Assembly (NCBI GenBank): GCA_009809945.1
Contig: WTPW01000658.1
Location: forward strand, 200,148 to 264,147
Direction of reading: 5' to 3'
DNA: 64,000 nt
Source of the DNA: Gigaspora margarita
Taxonomy: Eukaryota; Glomeromycota; Glomeromycetes; Diversisporales; Gigasporaceae
Shown here: positions 46,118 through 59,098 of the stretch, piece by piece
Layout of the letters: each line of letters opens with the position of its first letter
How positions within the stretch are numbered: position 1 is the stretch's first letter
Translations under genes and position numbers: made by a program
Notes under the pieces: model-generated
Told to the model about the DNA's origin: nothing
Database searches by the model: none
Seen by the model: only the letters and a program-made list of their open reading frames with translations

Positions 46118-47116
46118 TAGGAATATTAAATAACTAAAACAGTGTTAACTTGGCAAAAAATAGACAAAAGTAAAAAAAACTTTTTTTTATAAAATATTAC
46201 TTTTTAATTTAATAACAATAAAATTTATATTCAAAAAATATATAATTATTTCTATTAATTTTTAATTATTAAATAAATTTATTAAGTTTTAATTTTTTTT
46301 AGCTTATTAAATATAAAATTTTTGTAATTTTTATCTATAAAGAAAATCTTCAGTTTTTTTGGAAGCACAGTAATTTTAAAAATTTAATTTCTCAAAAATT
46401 ATCTGATTAAAATTACCTCAATTTTTTTTTATAAATAGATTATAACTATTATATGGACCTCTATTATTTTCCTGAAAATAAAATTGCGACAAAAATTTAC
46501 CGGAACTAACCCAGAAATTTTCATTAAGGCGTAAAAAATACGACTACAGCCTTTTTTTTCTCTGTTTAACGTTTTTTAAAATTTTAAACGAATATTTCTC
46601 AACAATTACCAGATCAATTTCGATGATTTTATTTATTTATTTTAATTTTGCAAATTTATAAAATTAAAATAAAATTTTTCATCGAATTTGATCAAGTGGT
46701 TATTGAGAACCTTCGATCAAAGTCTTAAAATTTGAAAGGATCCACGCATAGCATAGCAAATCAAAATTATAGATCTGTCGCGCATTTTTTTGTGCGGCAC
46801 CTAGGTTCAATTATAAGACATGATTAATTAGCATAGACACGTGTTAAACTCAGTATTGTCAATTGGTGTAGTAGACGTATCTTGGATATAGGTCCAATTC
46901 CGAATTGATTATATTCAATTAGTCCAATTAACAACATTACCGTATCAGTGTTGAAATAGCATGCAAAAATCTGACATTGGGCCGCTTGTAGGCAAATCTT
47001 CGATTAGTATCACTTTCTAAGACTCTCGGAGGGATTATAATGAACAAATAAAATTAACTTTTTTTTTAGAGCAGCAAATCTATAATCTAAGAGATTCTAG
47101 TTGAATTGCTGAGTTA

Positions 47117-47357
47117 GGCTGTTTGAAATTGAAACTTCGTTTAGCGTTATTTTTTTTCGTATTTACGAGGGGAGGAAAATTTCAACAAACATTAAACATA
47201 GCGTACCGAGAAATCCCGGACGTAAGCCGAAAAAATCCCGGCTGCTGTGCTGGCTATCATATCGATCAAACTTTCATTTTTATTTGTTTAATTTTTGGTG
47301 GGAAGATCAGGAGATGGGGGAGGGTAACGTTAAACGAAGTTTCAACCTCAAACGGCC
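47117..47357. mobile_element. PIF/Harbinger-type MITE, TTA target
   Basis: GGC(T/C)GTTTGA, followed by TTGAAACTTCGTTTA(G/A)CGTTA, forms inverted ends of about 35 bp, flanked by TTA on each side. The open frame across it is not a gene. Confidence 0.82.
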
Positions 47358-47360
47358 TTA

Positions 47361-49052
47361 ATTAGACAATTAAAATAATATTTTTTGGCTTAAGTGAGTT
47401 AAGTGAGCAAGAGATTTTGAACTAACATTTTGTTGCGCAAAGCATATGACCAATTTCATTAGTCGACATAAATCACATATGAATATGCTTGCTGGCAAAA
47501 CTCGTGGATTTGGGATTTGCCCATGGGCAAATCTAGAGAAATAGGATTGTCCGGTCATGACTAGAGATGAGCAATTGCATGTATGATATGCAAAACATGC
47601 AATTAATTCTGGCCAGCATTAAGAAATTAAATCATAACTTTGGCCATAACATGCATGCATGCAAAATATGCATGCTAAAATGACAATTTTGTATTTTGTC
47701 CATTTCAACCTTTTTTTTTTGTTTTTTTTTTAAGCATTACTAATTAGTTTAGATTTAGGAATCATTAATATAACGTCGCACAAAGTTGATTTTTTTCGTT
47801 TCTCATTACCCGGTTTTCAAAATTCCGGTCTGCGGGGATTTTTTTTTTTAATATACCGTAAATTAACAGACTCAATTTTATATCCAAGGCCATGCAAAGT
47901 TGGGGTTTAGTTTGCATAACATGGAATCAGAAAATTTGGTCAGCAATCAATTTTTTTCTATCAGCCTTATTGGATAATTCTGGGAAATAAATAGCAAAAA
48001 TAGAATAATTGGCAAAATTGGAACTTCAAAAAACTGAAAAAATGGATCAAACGAAAAATTAACTTTGTGCAGCCTAATTTAAAATTTTGAACTATCCAAA
48101 AAATTTAAAACTTTCGAATTCTAAAGATCGAATTTAAATTGGAATGAATGGATTGATTATTAGATAATACTAGGAACGAAGAGTATGGTTTAATAGCAAG
48201 TGAAGTAATATCTAATTCGCATCTGATTAGATGAACTCATTATTTCATCTTGGGATTCTATAATTAAGTTTAAATAGAGCAATAAAAAAATGCAATTGGA
48301 TATTGCATATGGCCGATACGCAAAAAAAATCGACTAAGCTAAACCAAAATTTTTGGCTTAACCGGTCGATTTTTTTCAAATCGGCTAATCGATTTTATAC
48401 ATACAAATAGTATTCTGTCTGTAGTTAAAATAAATTATCATAATAATTGTGCCATGGCAGTTAATGTGTTCGCTGAAACTAATGTGTTCTCGTTACAATT
48501 TAGATAATTAAACGTATTATAATAATAATCATTTAGTCAAATAATAAATTTATTATTCAATTAATAATCGTTCAGTCATTTGGATTGGATCAATCTAATT
48601 GCAAACTGATAATAAGATTTGTATTTTAATAATAGATATCAAAAGAAACCTGAATTATCAAGATGCCCGATTCACAATATAAAGCAAACTTTATGTGGTC
48701 ATGTAATCTATATAAAATATTTATTAATAGTTATCACGTACTCCATTAAATTGTGGGTTACATTTTTTCTTTATAATAATTGGCAAATAGATTGGTAATG
48801 CATATCGCTATCCATACCTTGTATGATTATATTTGAACGCATTTTATATCTGAATTTGCATTATATCAAAATATTAGTTTATTTCAGAAGATAATAATAC
48901 TGTATATCGGTCAAGTGTAATTTCAAAAAATTTTCAGGGTACGTAATGATTTAATTAAAAAATTTGCAAAGTTACAGCACATATAAAATTTTGACGATCT
49001 ATATGCTTTATGAAAAAAGATATGTTTCACTTATAAGCTAACTTTGTATCTT
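47361..49052. other. A+T-rich stretch, no gene seen
   Basis: 47497-47560 matches the dispersed repeat edge at 9360-9418 (TGGATTTGGGATTTG). GCATGCATGC words cluster at 47570-47680. Nothing coding. Confidence 0.45.
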
Positions 49053-49720
49053 ACAATATAATTAGTATTCTTTACTATAACAAAAAAAATCTTTGTTATT
49101 TTCATATTTTTATACTATCTGTTTTTTTCTTCTTACGCCAAACCCTTGAAGTATCTTATTTTGAAATATTTGACAAACCAAACTTGAAATTTGATTTGGT
49201 GGGTTCACGTTATTATCTACATAAACTCAATGGCAAGTTTCTTTTGCTATACATTTAATACTTAATTATTCTCATTTATCTATTTTATTGAATATAGATT
49301 GAATTGTCATAACCCATTTAAAGATCTAAACTGAATTCGCTTTCAAGACCCAATTATTGCTTAGAAAATTTTTTTTACATAATTTAATATAATTATTGAT
49401 AAGGACATTTATTACATAATATCCATTTACTATGAGGGCTACCCCCTCCCTCCCCCCACATAAGATCCAATATGATTGGCCAATTTAAAAATTATCTAAT
49501 TTACTATATATCTATGTGTAACGTAAGATATTTGGTATAATACAGGTTAATCCCCAACCCTAAAATATTACGTAATAAATGTCATCACCCTAATTGATAA
49601 ATGGAGTTTAAATTTCATTTAGAAAATTTAAAGAGGCTAATTTTAACTTTATTCTTATTTTCTAACTCGAAATTATTGATTATAAAATTTTGATCACAGT
49701 TTCGATATAATTATAATTTT
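49053..49720 (+). repeat. Dispersed repeat, copy B
   Basis: Direct-orientation relative of 13262-13690. It differs mainly by small indels and by one 190-bp insertion (49403-49592) absent from copy A. Confidence 0.7.
49403..49592. mobile_element. MITE inserted in dispersed repeat copy B
   Basis: GACATTTATTAC(A/G)TAATAT is inverted at both ends, and ATTGATAA flanks at 49395-49402 and 49593-49600. Copy A has a single TTGATAA at the corresponding place (13578-13584), an empty site. The right terminus carries about nine extra bases. Confidence 0.75.
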
Positions 49721-50231
49721 GATTGTACTAAGGGACAGGAACTGTTGAAGTTCAGAGCCTTAATATTTAGATTTTAATTTTATAACTTTCTTATAAAATA
49801 TATCCAAATATCGTTTAAAATAACAAAGTCTAGCCACCAACAACAGTAATAAAGGTAATTTTAATATATATTATTCAATATTCGTTTAATAAATTTATAT
49901 ACAGTGTTTAAATTAGTATTTTTATTATATAATATCTTTATAGAACTTGCTAACCACCATTTCACCAACAATCTATATCTAGCCAGCACTAAACTATAAG
50001 TCAGGCCAATCCTAACTTACAAAACAATTGTTAGCAAAATTGGATTATATCTTTTCTCTCTTTAGGCACGTACATACATGAAAATATATAGAAATTGCTT
50101 AATTATTGTAGCATGGAAATAATAATGCTCCTAATTCAATAACTTCCTTTTACTTGATTTAATAATCTAAATACCAACATAAAAATAAGCAATAAATTTG
50201 GTTAGTTATAAGCAAATCAAATACTACTTAC

Positions 50232-51706
50232 CATCTGGAACTTCAAAACCACCAATAAGTTGACTTTCTAATATATATATATATATATAAATATACTAAA
50301 ATTACAGTTTGAATTTAATTTGAGAAAATAAATATCATTACCTGCATTTACTACATTGACAGATTCAGAAATTTTTACAATAACATATTACTAACATTTT
50401 AAAAATATAAGTGCTATTACCTGGTTTAGGGAGTTTTGAAAGATTCAAAAATCGACTTGTATAAATAGCTTGTGGGTGTGTCTGATATTCGAATCGTGTC
50501 AATTTGACTTGGTCATATGATAAAAAATTTTTGTCAAAATCCTTAACTTGATTATATAATTCAGTTTTTTCATTTTTCAGATTTATAAAAAAATGATTCA
50601 GTGTATCAGCTAATTCACCAGCAGTTGGCCGGTTTTGAGGATCTGCATCTAAGCATTTATTCATCAGATCCAAAAGTAATTGAGGAACTGCGCATCTAAT
50701 TTTAGGTCTGTAACCTAGACAAATACGTGTTGCTAGATCTTTGTCATGTGGAATATCATTATATGGAGGATATCCAGTAAAAACTTCTGACATAATTATT
50801 CCAAAAGAATAAATATCTGATTTTTGAGTGTATTCCTTTCCATGTGCATATAATACCTCTGGAGCAATATAGGGAAGCACACCAAAAAGTGCTTTAGAAC
50901 TTGAGTCTTGTGACACTGGCTTACATAAGCCAAAATCAGTAATATAAGGACTAAACATATTTCGATGAACTATATTTCCGGAATGAAAATCTTTATGCAC
51001 TAGATTAACTTTGTGAATTGTATTAAGCCCACTAGCAATGTAACATAAGTTGGCTACTTTAGAAGCCCAATCTAATTCACCATATTTACTGTCTAACAAT
51101 TTTCTAAGACTTCCCTGCTCTGCGTACTCCATAATTATCATGTAGTTACCATTTTTTGAGTTCTTGGTTATTCCATAAATCGCAATTGCAGAATTGTCCC
51201 CATGTTTATGTTAATTTTTGACCTAAAATATTACTAGAATAAATAAGATTCTAAATTTAATAATAATAAATTATAATGCTTACTTCTACTAAAAATTTAT
51301 GATTTGTATCTTTGGAATTATCAAGACCTTTTAAACAAACATCTATTTGTGTATTTCGTTTCCATACATTCTTTTGATAATCAAATTCTGTAATATATCT
51401 GTCAATCCATACTGCCTTGAAAACAGTGCCAAAGCCTCCTTTAGCAAGATACTTTATATTTGTGAATTTGCTAAAGAGTATCCATTCAATGATGTCTTTA
51501 AACGTCGATGCATTAAGTTGTGTTTGTTGAATTAATTGATCAATGTCGTGATTGTCACTTGTCCAATTACAAAATTCTTTTTTAAACCTTAATATTAAAA
51601 AATAATAAATATAATAATAATTAAGAGATACGACTATCGATATTTCTGATATGATGTAAAAAAATTCTGTTATCGTCCACCAAGCGAGATTTACTAATGT
51701 TCCCAT
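50232..51706 (-). pseudogene. Lineage-expanded protein kinase gene with an in-frame stop
   Basis: Eukaryotic Ser/Thr-type kinase (TKL-like). Exon 51706-51284 carries NWTSDNHDIDQLIQQTQL, the glycine loop AKGGFGTVFKA and the lysine in DVCLKGL; exon 51222 to about 50408 carries IAIYGITKN, IMEYAEQGSLRKLL, the catalytic loop HKDFHSGNIV, DFGLCKP, GVLPYIAPEVL and DPQNRPTA. Remnants of the family's usual tail follow (ISESVNVVNA, 50344-50373; SQLIGGFEVPD, 50232-50267), each at a donor. The junction at 51284/51222 is phase 0, but the fourth codon of exon 2 is TAA (51213-51211), where relatives have VKNQ-like sequence. The N-terminal 40 residues (ending YYYIYYFLIL) are unlike the family, so the true start may be lost. 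All kinase motifs are otherwise intact; a recent pseudogene or single sequence error is possible. Confidence 0.8.
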
Positions 51707-52021
51707 TGGACAAAAAAATCACTGCTTTTAGTCGATCAAATAATGAAGTATTGTTGAACAGTATAAAGGGCTAATAGCATATACACGATGCTAAAATTTT
51801 GTAAGGAATTTACATGAAAGGGAATTTTGTTAAGCTACTTGCGATTTCTGAAAAACTTCGAATTTTTTTTTTTGAAATTTTATGTTACACTAGAATTTAA
51901 TTGGTAGGCGAAGAGTGGCGTAGCCTACTTTGTCCAATCAGGAGCGGCATTTACAAATGCCCAATCAGAACTTGGAGAAAATTAATGATCCCCACGAAAT
52001 GGGCAATAACCATGAATCAAA

Positions 52022-52397
52022 CCTGATCAGATGATCGAATAATCACATTGGCTGCGAAGCAGTGGTGTGCCATCCGTCAGGGACACGTAAATATTATTTT
52101 TATTCTAAGCATTAATTTAGCCAAAATTTCGATTTTGATTTTGGCCAGAATTAGCATTGAGTTAGCCGCAATCATGTGATCACGGCTGGAATTAACAAGT
52201 TAATTTTTTGAAGTCAATCGTTATAACTATTTGAAATTGCAATCACATGACTAGCACAATCAAAGGCCAATCATTTTATGTCACATCATTAATTCATATA
52301 GAAAAAATTAGATAAATTTTGATTTCGGGCTAAAATTTCAATTTCAAAAAATTGCTTTCGAAAAATTTACGTGTCATTATTCGATCATCTGATCAGG
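52022..52397. mobile_element. Fold-back element with CCTGATCAGATGATCGAATA ends
   Basis: The left end and right end are inverted over about 26 bases, and the pairing resumes with GACACGTAAAT after about 40 unpaired bases in the left arm, which suggests a small insertion there. Confidence 0.65.
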
Positions 52398-52398
52398 G

Positions 52399-52490
52399 TT
52401 GGAGTTTGGAACCTATTTTATTTTCATATGTTTAAAACTGATTTTAATCAGTTTTCACATATGAAAAATAAAACCGATTCCAAACTCTAA
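52399..52490. repeat. Palindrome of about 90 bp
   Basis: TTGGAGTTTGGAA, TTTTATTTTCATATG and AAAACTGA pair with the right half around TTTTAA. It abuts the preceding element and the satellite. Confidence 0.75.
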
Positions 52491-55427
52491 TCAGGGATTG
52501 ATGTCGCGGTAATAAATAGTATTTATTGTACTTACTTGCTATAGTGATACAAAGTGATTTAGATAGGTTATATTGGTTTTATATTGGAATGCACGTGATT
52601 TGTATAGTGATTTACTGTAAAAAATTCTGGTTTACTGTACTTACATGCTATAGTAGTACAAGTGATTTAGATATGATTATGTTAGTTTTGTATTGGAATG
52701 AACGTGATTTCTATAGTGATTTACTGTAAAAAATTCTGGTTTACTATACTTACGAGCTATAGTAATACAAGTGATTTAGATATGGTTATGTTAGTTTTGT
52801 ATTGGAATGAACGTGATTTCTATAGTATTTACTGTAAAAAATTCTTACACACTATTGTGGTGATACAAATAATTTAGATATGTTATGTTAGTTTTGTATT
52901 GGAATGAACTGATTCTATAGTAGTTTACTATAAAATTCTTACAGACTATTGTCATGATACAAATGATTTAATATGGTTATGTTAGTATAGGATTGGAATG
53001 AAGGTGATTTCTATAGTGATTTACTGTAAAAAATTCTGTTTTACTGTACTTACTCGCTATAGTGATACAATTGATTTAGATATGATGATGTTAGTTTTGT
53101 ATTGGGATGAACATGATTTCTATAGTGATTTAATGCAAAAAATTCTTACACACTATTGTGGTGATACAAGTGATTTAGATATAATTATGATAGTTTTGTA
53201 TTGGAATGAATGTGATTTCTATAGTGATTTACTGTAAAAAATTTTTACCGACTATTGTGGCATTTAGATATGGTTATGTTAATTTTGTATTGGAATGAAC
53301 GTGATTTCTATAGTGATTTACTGTAAAAATTTCTTTTTTACTGCACTTACTCACTATAGAGATACAAGTGATTTAGATATGGTTATATTAGTTCTGTATT
53401 GAAATGAACGTGATTTCGATAGCGATTTACTGTAAAAAATTCTTACAGACTATTGTGGTGATACGAATGATTTAGATATGGTTATGCTAGTTTTGTATTG
53501 GAATGAATGTGATTTCTATAGTGATTTATTGTAAAAAATTCTGGTTTACTGTACTTACGAGCTAAAGTGATACAAGTATTTAGATATGATTGTATTAGTT
53601 TGTATTGGGAACGTGATTTTTATAGTGATGATTTACTGTAAAAAATTCTCACTGACTATTGTGGTGATACAAGTTATTTAGATATGGTTATGTTAGTTTT
53701 GTATTAGAATGAGCGTAATTTCTATAGTGATTTACTGTAAAAAATTCTTACAGACTATTGTGGTGATACAGTACAAGTGATTTAGATATGGTTATATTTG
53801 TTTTGTATTAGAATGAACATGATTTTATAATGATTTACTGTAAAAAACTCTATTTCACTGTACTTACTCGCTATAATAATACAAGTGATTCAGATATAGT
53901 ATGTTGGTTTTGTATTGGAATGAACGTGATTTCTATAGTGATTTACTGTAGAAATTCTTACTGACTATTGTGGTGATACAAGTGATTTAGATATGGTTAT
54001 ACAGTATTAGTTTTGTTATTGGAATGATTTACTATAAAAAATTCTGTTTACTGTACTTACGAGCTATAGTGATACAAGTGATTTAGATATAGTTATGTTA
54101 GTTTTGTATTGGTATGAACGTGATTTCTATAGTGATTTACTGTAAAAAATTCTTACAGACTATTGTGGTGATACAAGTGATTTAGATATAGTTATGTTGG
54201 TTTTGTATTGAAATAAAGAGATTTCTATAGTGATTACTTTAAAAATTCTTACAAACTATTGTGGTGATACAAGTGATTTAGAGTTTTGAATTAGAATAGA
54301 CTTGATTTCTATAGTGATTTACTGTAAAAAATTCTTACAGACTATTGTGGTGATACAAATGATTAGATATGGTTATGTTGGTTTTGTATTGGAATAAGCG
54401 TGTTTTCTTTTGTGATTTACTGTAAAAAATTCTTACCGACTATTGTGGCGATACAAGTGATTTATATGTTAATTTTCTATTGGAATGAACGTGATTTCTA
54501 TAGTGATTTACTGTAAAAAATTCTTATACACTATTGTGGTGATACAAGTGATTTAGTTATGGTATGTTAGTTTTGTATTGGAATGAATGTAAAAAATTAT
54601 GGTTTACTGTACTTACTTGCTATAGTGATACAAGTGATTTAGATATGGTATGTTAGGTTTGTATTGATTTCTATAGTGATTTACTGTAAAAAATTCTGGT
54701 TTACTATACTTACGAGCTATAGTGATATAAGTGATTTAGATATGGTTATATTAGTTTTGTATTGGAATGAACATGATTTTTATAGTGGTCTACTGTAAAA
54801 AATTCTTACCGACTATTGTGGCGATACAAGTGATTTAGATATGGTTATGTTAGTTTTGTATTAGTATGAACGTGATTTCTATAGTGATAGTGGTTTACTG
54901 TAAAAAATTTGGCTTATTGTACTTACTCTCTAGAGTGATACAAGTAATTTAGATATGGTTATGTTAGTTTTGTATTGGGTTGAATGTGATTTCTATAGTG
55001 ATTTACTGTAAAATTCTTACAGACTATTGTGGTGATACAAGTGATTTAGATATAGTTATGTTAGCTTTGTATTGGAATGAACGTAATTTCTATAGTGATT
55101 TACTGTAAAAATTCTGGTTTACTGAACTTACTTGCTATAGTAATACAAGTGATTTAGATATAGTTATGTTAGTTTTGTATTGGAATGAACGTGATTTTTA
55201 TAGTGATTTACTGTAAAAAAATTGGTTTACTGTACTTACTAACTATTGTAGTAATACAAGTGATTTAGATATGGTTATGTTAGTTATGAATGTGATTTCT
55301 ATAGTAATTTACTGTAAAAAATTCTGTTTTACTGTTCTTACGAGCTATAGTGATACAAGTGATTTAGATATGGTTGTGTTAGGTTTGTCTTGGAATGAAC
55401 ATGATTTCTTTGGTGATTTACTGTATA

Positions 55428-55671
55428 CATGTGTGCCTAAATTGCCCATCTTAATAAAAAGTAATTACGGCATTTAGATAGCAGAAATTAGTCTTATATA
55501 ATACCGAAATTAATTTCATATTTGCCGAAATTATTGTCAAAATTTTTTGAACTCTTTTCATCAAAATAGATCATATAGTATAGTTATTTCGGAGGATTTC
55601 ATATAAAACATTTTCAGTGCCGAAATGTTGACTGAAAATACTATTTTTCAAAAATAATTTAGGCACACATG
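55428..55671. mobile_element. Mariner-like MITE in array 2, TA target
   Basis: Perfect inverted ends CATGTGTGCCTAAATT flanked by TA; 244 bp; no coding. The satellite resumes exactly on either side. Confidence 0.85.
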
Positions 55672-57077
55672 TATAATTTACTGTAAAAAATTCTTACACA
55701 CTATTGTAGTGATACAAGTAATTTAGATATGTTAGTTTGATATTGAAATGAACGTGATTTCTATAGTACTTACTTGCTATAGTGATACAAGTGATTTAGA
55801 TATGGTTATATTAGTTTTGTATTGGAATAAACGTGATTTCTATAGTGATTTACTGTAAAAAAATTCTGGTTTACTGTACTTACTACCTATTATAGTGATA
55901 CAAGTGATTTAGAAATGTTTTTGTTAGTTTTATATTAGAATGAACGTGATTTCTATAGTGGTTTACTATAAAAATTCTTACTGACTATTGTGGTGATACA
56001 AGTGATTTAGATATGGTTATGTTAGCTTTGTATTGGAATGATTTACTGTAAAAAAGTCTGTTTACTGTACTTACGAGCTGTAGTGATACAAGTGATTTAG
56101 ATATGGTTATGTCAGTTTTATATCAGAATGAAATGATTTCTATAGTGATTTACTTACAGACTATTGTGGTGATGTAAGTGATTTAGATATGGTTATGTTA
56201 GTTTTGTATTGGAATGAACGTGATTTTTATAGTGATTTATTGTAAAAAATCCTTACAGGCTATTGTGTGATACAAATGATTTAAAAATGGGTATATTAGT
56301 TTTGCATTAGAATGAGCGTGATTTCTATAGTGATTTACTGTAAAAAAACTCTTACAGACTATTGTGGTGATACAAGTGATTTAAATATGGTTGTGTTATT
56401 TTCGTATTGGAATGAACGTGATTTCTATAGTAATTTACTGTAAAAAACTCTTACAGACAATTGTGGTGATACAAATGATTTAGACATGGTTGTGTTAGTT
56501 TTGTATTGGAATTAACATAAAAAATTCTGGTTTACTGTACTTACGAGCTATAATAATACAAGAGATTTAGATATGGTTATGTATTGGAATGAACATGATT
56601 TCTATAATGATTTACTGTAAAAATTCTTACGGACTATTGCAGCGATACAAATAACTTAGATATGGTTATGTTAACGTGATTTCTATAGTGATTTACTGTA
56701 CTTACTCGCTATAGTGATACAAGTGATTTAGATTATAGTTATGTTGGTTTTGTATTGGAATGAACGTGATTTCTATAGTGATTTTACTGTAAAAAATTCT
56801 TACAGACTGTTGTGGTGATACAATTGATTTAGATATGGTTATGTTAGTTTTGTATTGGAATGGACGATTTCTATAGTGATTTACTGTAAAAATTACTGTT
56901 TACAGTACTTACGAGCTATAGTGATACAAGTGATTTAGATATGTTAGTTTTGTATTAGAATGAACGTGATTTCTATAGTGGTTTATTGTAAAAAATTCTT
57001 ACCGACTATTGTGGCGATACAGGTGATTTAGATATAGTTTTATTAGTTTTGTATTGGAATGAACGTGATTTCTATTA

Positions 57078-57154
57078 GGGTTGTTAATGGAGCACTCCAT
57101 TGACTCCATTTAATAGTATTAAAATTAAGTTAACGGAGCATTCATTTACAACCC
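57078..57154. mobile_element. Very short inverted-repeat insertion in array 2
   Basis: GGGTTGT(T/A)AATG is inverted at the two ends, TA on each side, 77 bp. Also TAGGGTTG-like, but it is a single copy, not telomeric repeat. Confidence 0.5.
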
Positions 57155-57666
57155 TAATTCCTATAGTGATTTACTTTAAAAAATTCTGGTTTACTGTACT
57201 TACTCGCTATAGTGATACAAGTTATTTAGATATGTTTATGTTGGTTTTCTATTGGAAGGAACGTGTTTTCTATAATGATTTACTGTAAAAAATTCTTACT
57301 GTCTATTGTGATGATACAAGTAATTTAGATTTGGTTATGTTAATTTTATTGGAATGAACATGATTTCTATAGTGATTTACTGTATGTAAAAAAATTCTTA
57401 CCGACTATTGTGGTGATACAAGTGATTTAGATATGGTTATGTTAGTTTTGTATTAGTATGAACATGATTTCTATAGTGACTTACTGCAAAAAATTCTTAC
57501 CGGCTATTGTGGTGATACAAGTAGTTAAAGTCATGTTGGTTATAGTGATTGACTATAAAAAATTCTGTTACTGTACTTACAGACTTGTGATTGACATAAG
57601 TGGTAATCGAATTATTATTTACTTTTAAGCTTTTTTAAGCTACTACAGTACTAAAATTTACAAAAC

Positions 57667-59052
57667 TTACCACCCCTTAACTAATTTATAAACCTTCTTA
57701 GCCCACACGTCATTTGGTTTAATTCTTAATAATTTCTCCAAGTCAGTAATTGATTCATTATACCTTTTCACCATATAATTAATTTCACCTCTATATCTTA
57801 AAGCTATTGTATTATCTGATTCAATTTCTAGCAATCTAGTTAAATCTTCAAGTGCTGCATCATATTTGCCCATAATAAAATATAATTTGCCTCGATAGCT
57901 TAATTCGAATGCGCTATTTGGTTCTTTTTCTAGCGATTTTGATAAATCATCGATTAAACTAATAAGCATATTTTCATATTCACTTACAATAAAATAAACC
58001 TTTTCTTGATATTCTAATATTAATGCATTCTTTGATTTTCTATTAATGTCTTCATTAGTCATCACTATCAATTGAAATATATATAAGATTAAATTTTAGA
58101 TAAGCAAAAAACATTAAACTTTTTGAATAACTTTACCAAAATATTTAAAATTTTCGTTGCCGAAGTTCACTTGTACTGACCCGCCTTGCGATCTAAACCC
58201 AACACAAGGATATAGTATGCCTTTGAAATTGCTGCGTAGATGGCACGCAATTCCTTAAATATTTTATAATTATTAAATTTCTATCTATTCGTTTTAAAAA
58301 TATAACTTTTAAATTCTAAATGTTGGTTACCTAAGTTAATTCCATTTTTAGTATAAAATACTATATTATTTCTAAAATTTAGATAGCATCCAATTATATC
58401 ACCAGTAGTATATGACTCTCCTTATGGCCCACCACTTCCTGAATAAAAAGAATATCCGTCGTCACCGTGATAACCACACCCCCATGATTCATTTTCCTTG
58501 ATTTCCTGTTCTAAAGATGTGACATAGACGTTAATCTATAATAATTAGAAAATAAAATAAAAATTTGCTATTACCAGGCATGAGCATATTATTTATATAA
58601 TTTGAATCATCTATTTTTTTATCGCTTTGCTTTGTACAATATCCGATTCCAATCATTCTATTAAGAAAATGGAATTAAAAGATTATAAAAATAATAACAA
58701 AGGTGATGTTTATAAAATAATTATTGATGATACCCATTTTTTCCTTTGTTTAGAATTTTAATTTTAAAGTAAAATATTCCACACTCTGAAGGGACTGGAT
58801 GATTTGCTCGAACAACAGCAGCTTTATAGTCATCAGGATCTTTAATTAATAAATAAAAGGCTATAAAGATATTCTTTAAATGCAGTAACACATCAAATAT
58901 GTTTTTTCAAGATTTATCATTTTTATAATACCCGTATAATTCACTTTAAGTCCACTTGAATCTATATCAATAAACAGTGATCTGTCTTTAATATCCCATG
59001 CAGTCAGCAAAACAATATCATTGTATGAAATTATTGAATCTAAATCTCCCAT
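57667..59052 (-). pseudogene. SPRY-domain plus TPR protein gene, copy B, with one in-frame stop
   Basis: Inverted paralogue of the gene at 14769-16179 with the same six-exon plan: 59052-58932, 58839-58734, 58657-58575, 58510-58331, 58253-58137, 58064-57667. Exons 1, 2, 3 and 5 are the same length as in copy A; exon 4 is four codons shorter and exon 6 four codons longer. It keeps [13 protein letters not shown], where copy A has a stop, but carries TAA at 58434-58432 a few residues later, after SGSGGP. The TPR half has GKYDAALEDLTRLLEIESDN and RYNESITDLEKLLRIKPND. Splice sites are conserved. The two stops are at different positions, so they arose independently after duplication. The TPR exon alone stays open from MTNEDINRKSK. 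It is flanked downstream by array 2. Confidence 0.8.
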
Positions 59053-59058
59053 TGCTGT

Positions 59059-59098
59059 AGGTTAAAATCAATTCAGAACTTTTGTTAATGAACAAAAG
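59059..59098 (-). promoter_or_regulatory. Conserved upstream palindrome of SPRY-TPR copy B
   Basis: The CTTTTGTT-CATT-AACAAAAG palindrome of copy A is retained in the same position relative to the ATG, within about 80 bp that differs at only a few bases between the copies; similarity stops near 59140/14680. Confidence 0.35.

Larger units (their letters stand above)
52510..57600. repeat. Satellite array 2, reverse orientation of array 1
   Basis: The same monomer as in 16490-19480, here as its reverse complement (TGATACAAGTGATTTAGATA, TGGTTATGTTAGTTTTGTAT, GGAATGAACGTGATTTCTAT). Both length variants are mixed. About 5.1 kb, so some 48 monomers at ~105 bp. It ends next to the inverted SPRY-TPR gene. 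Insertions at 55428-55671 and 57078-57154. Confidence 0.95.

Noticed and set aside
52510-57300. Open frames with DTSDLDMVMLVLYWNERDFY-like peptides
   Set aside because: Translated satellite, as in array 1.
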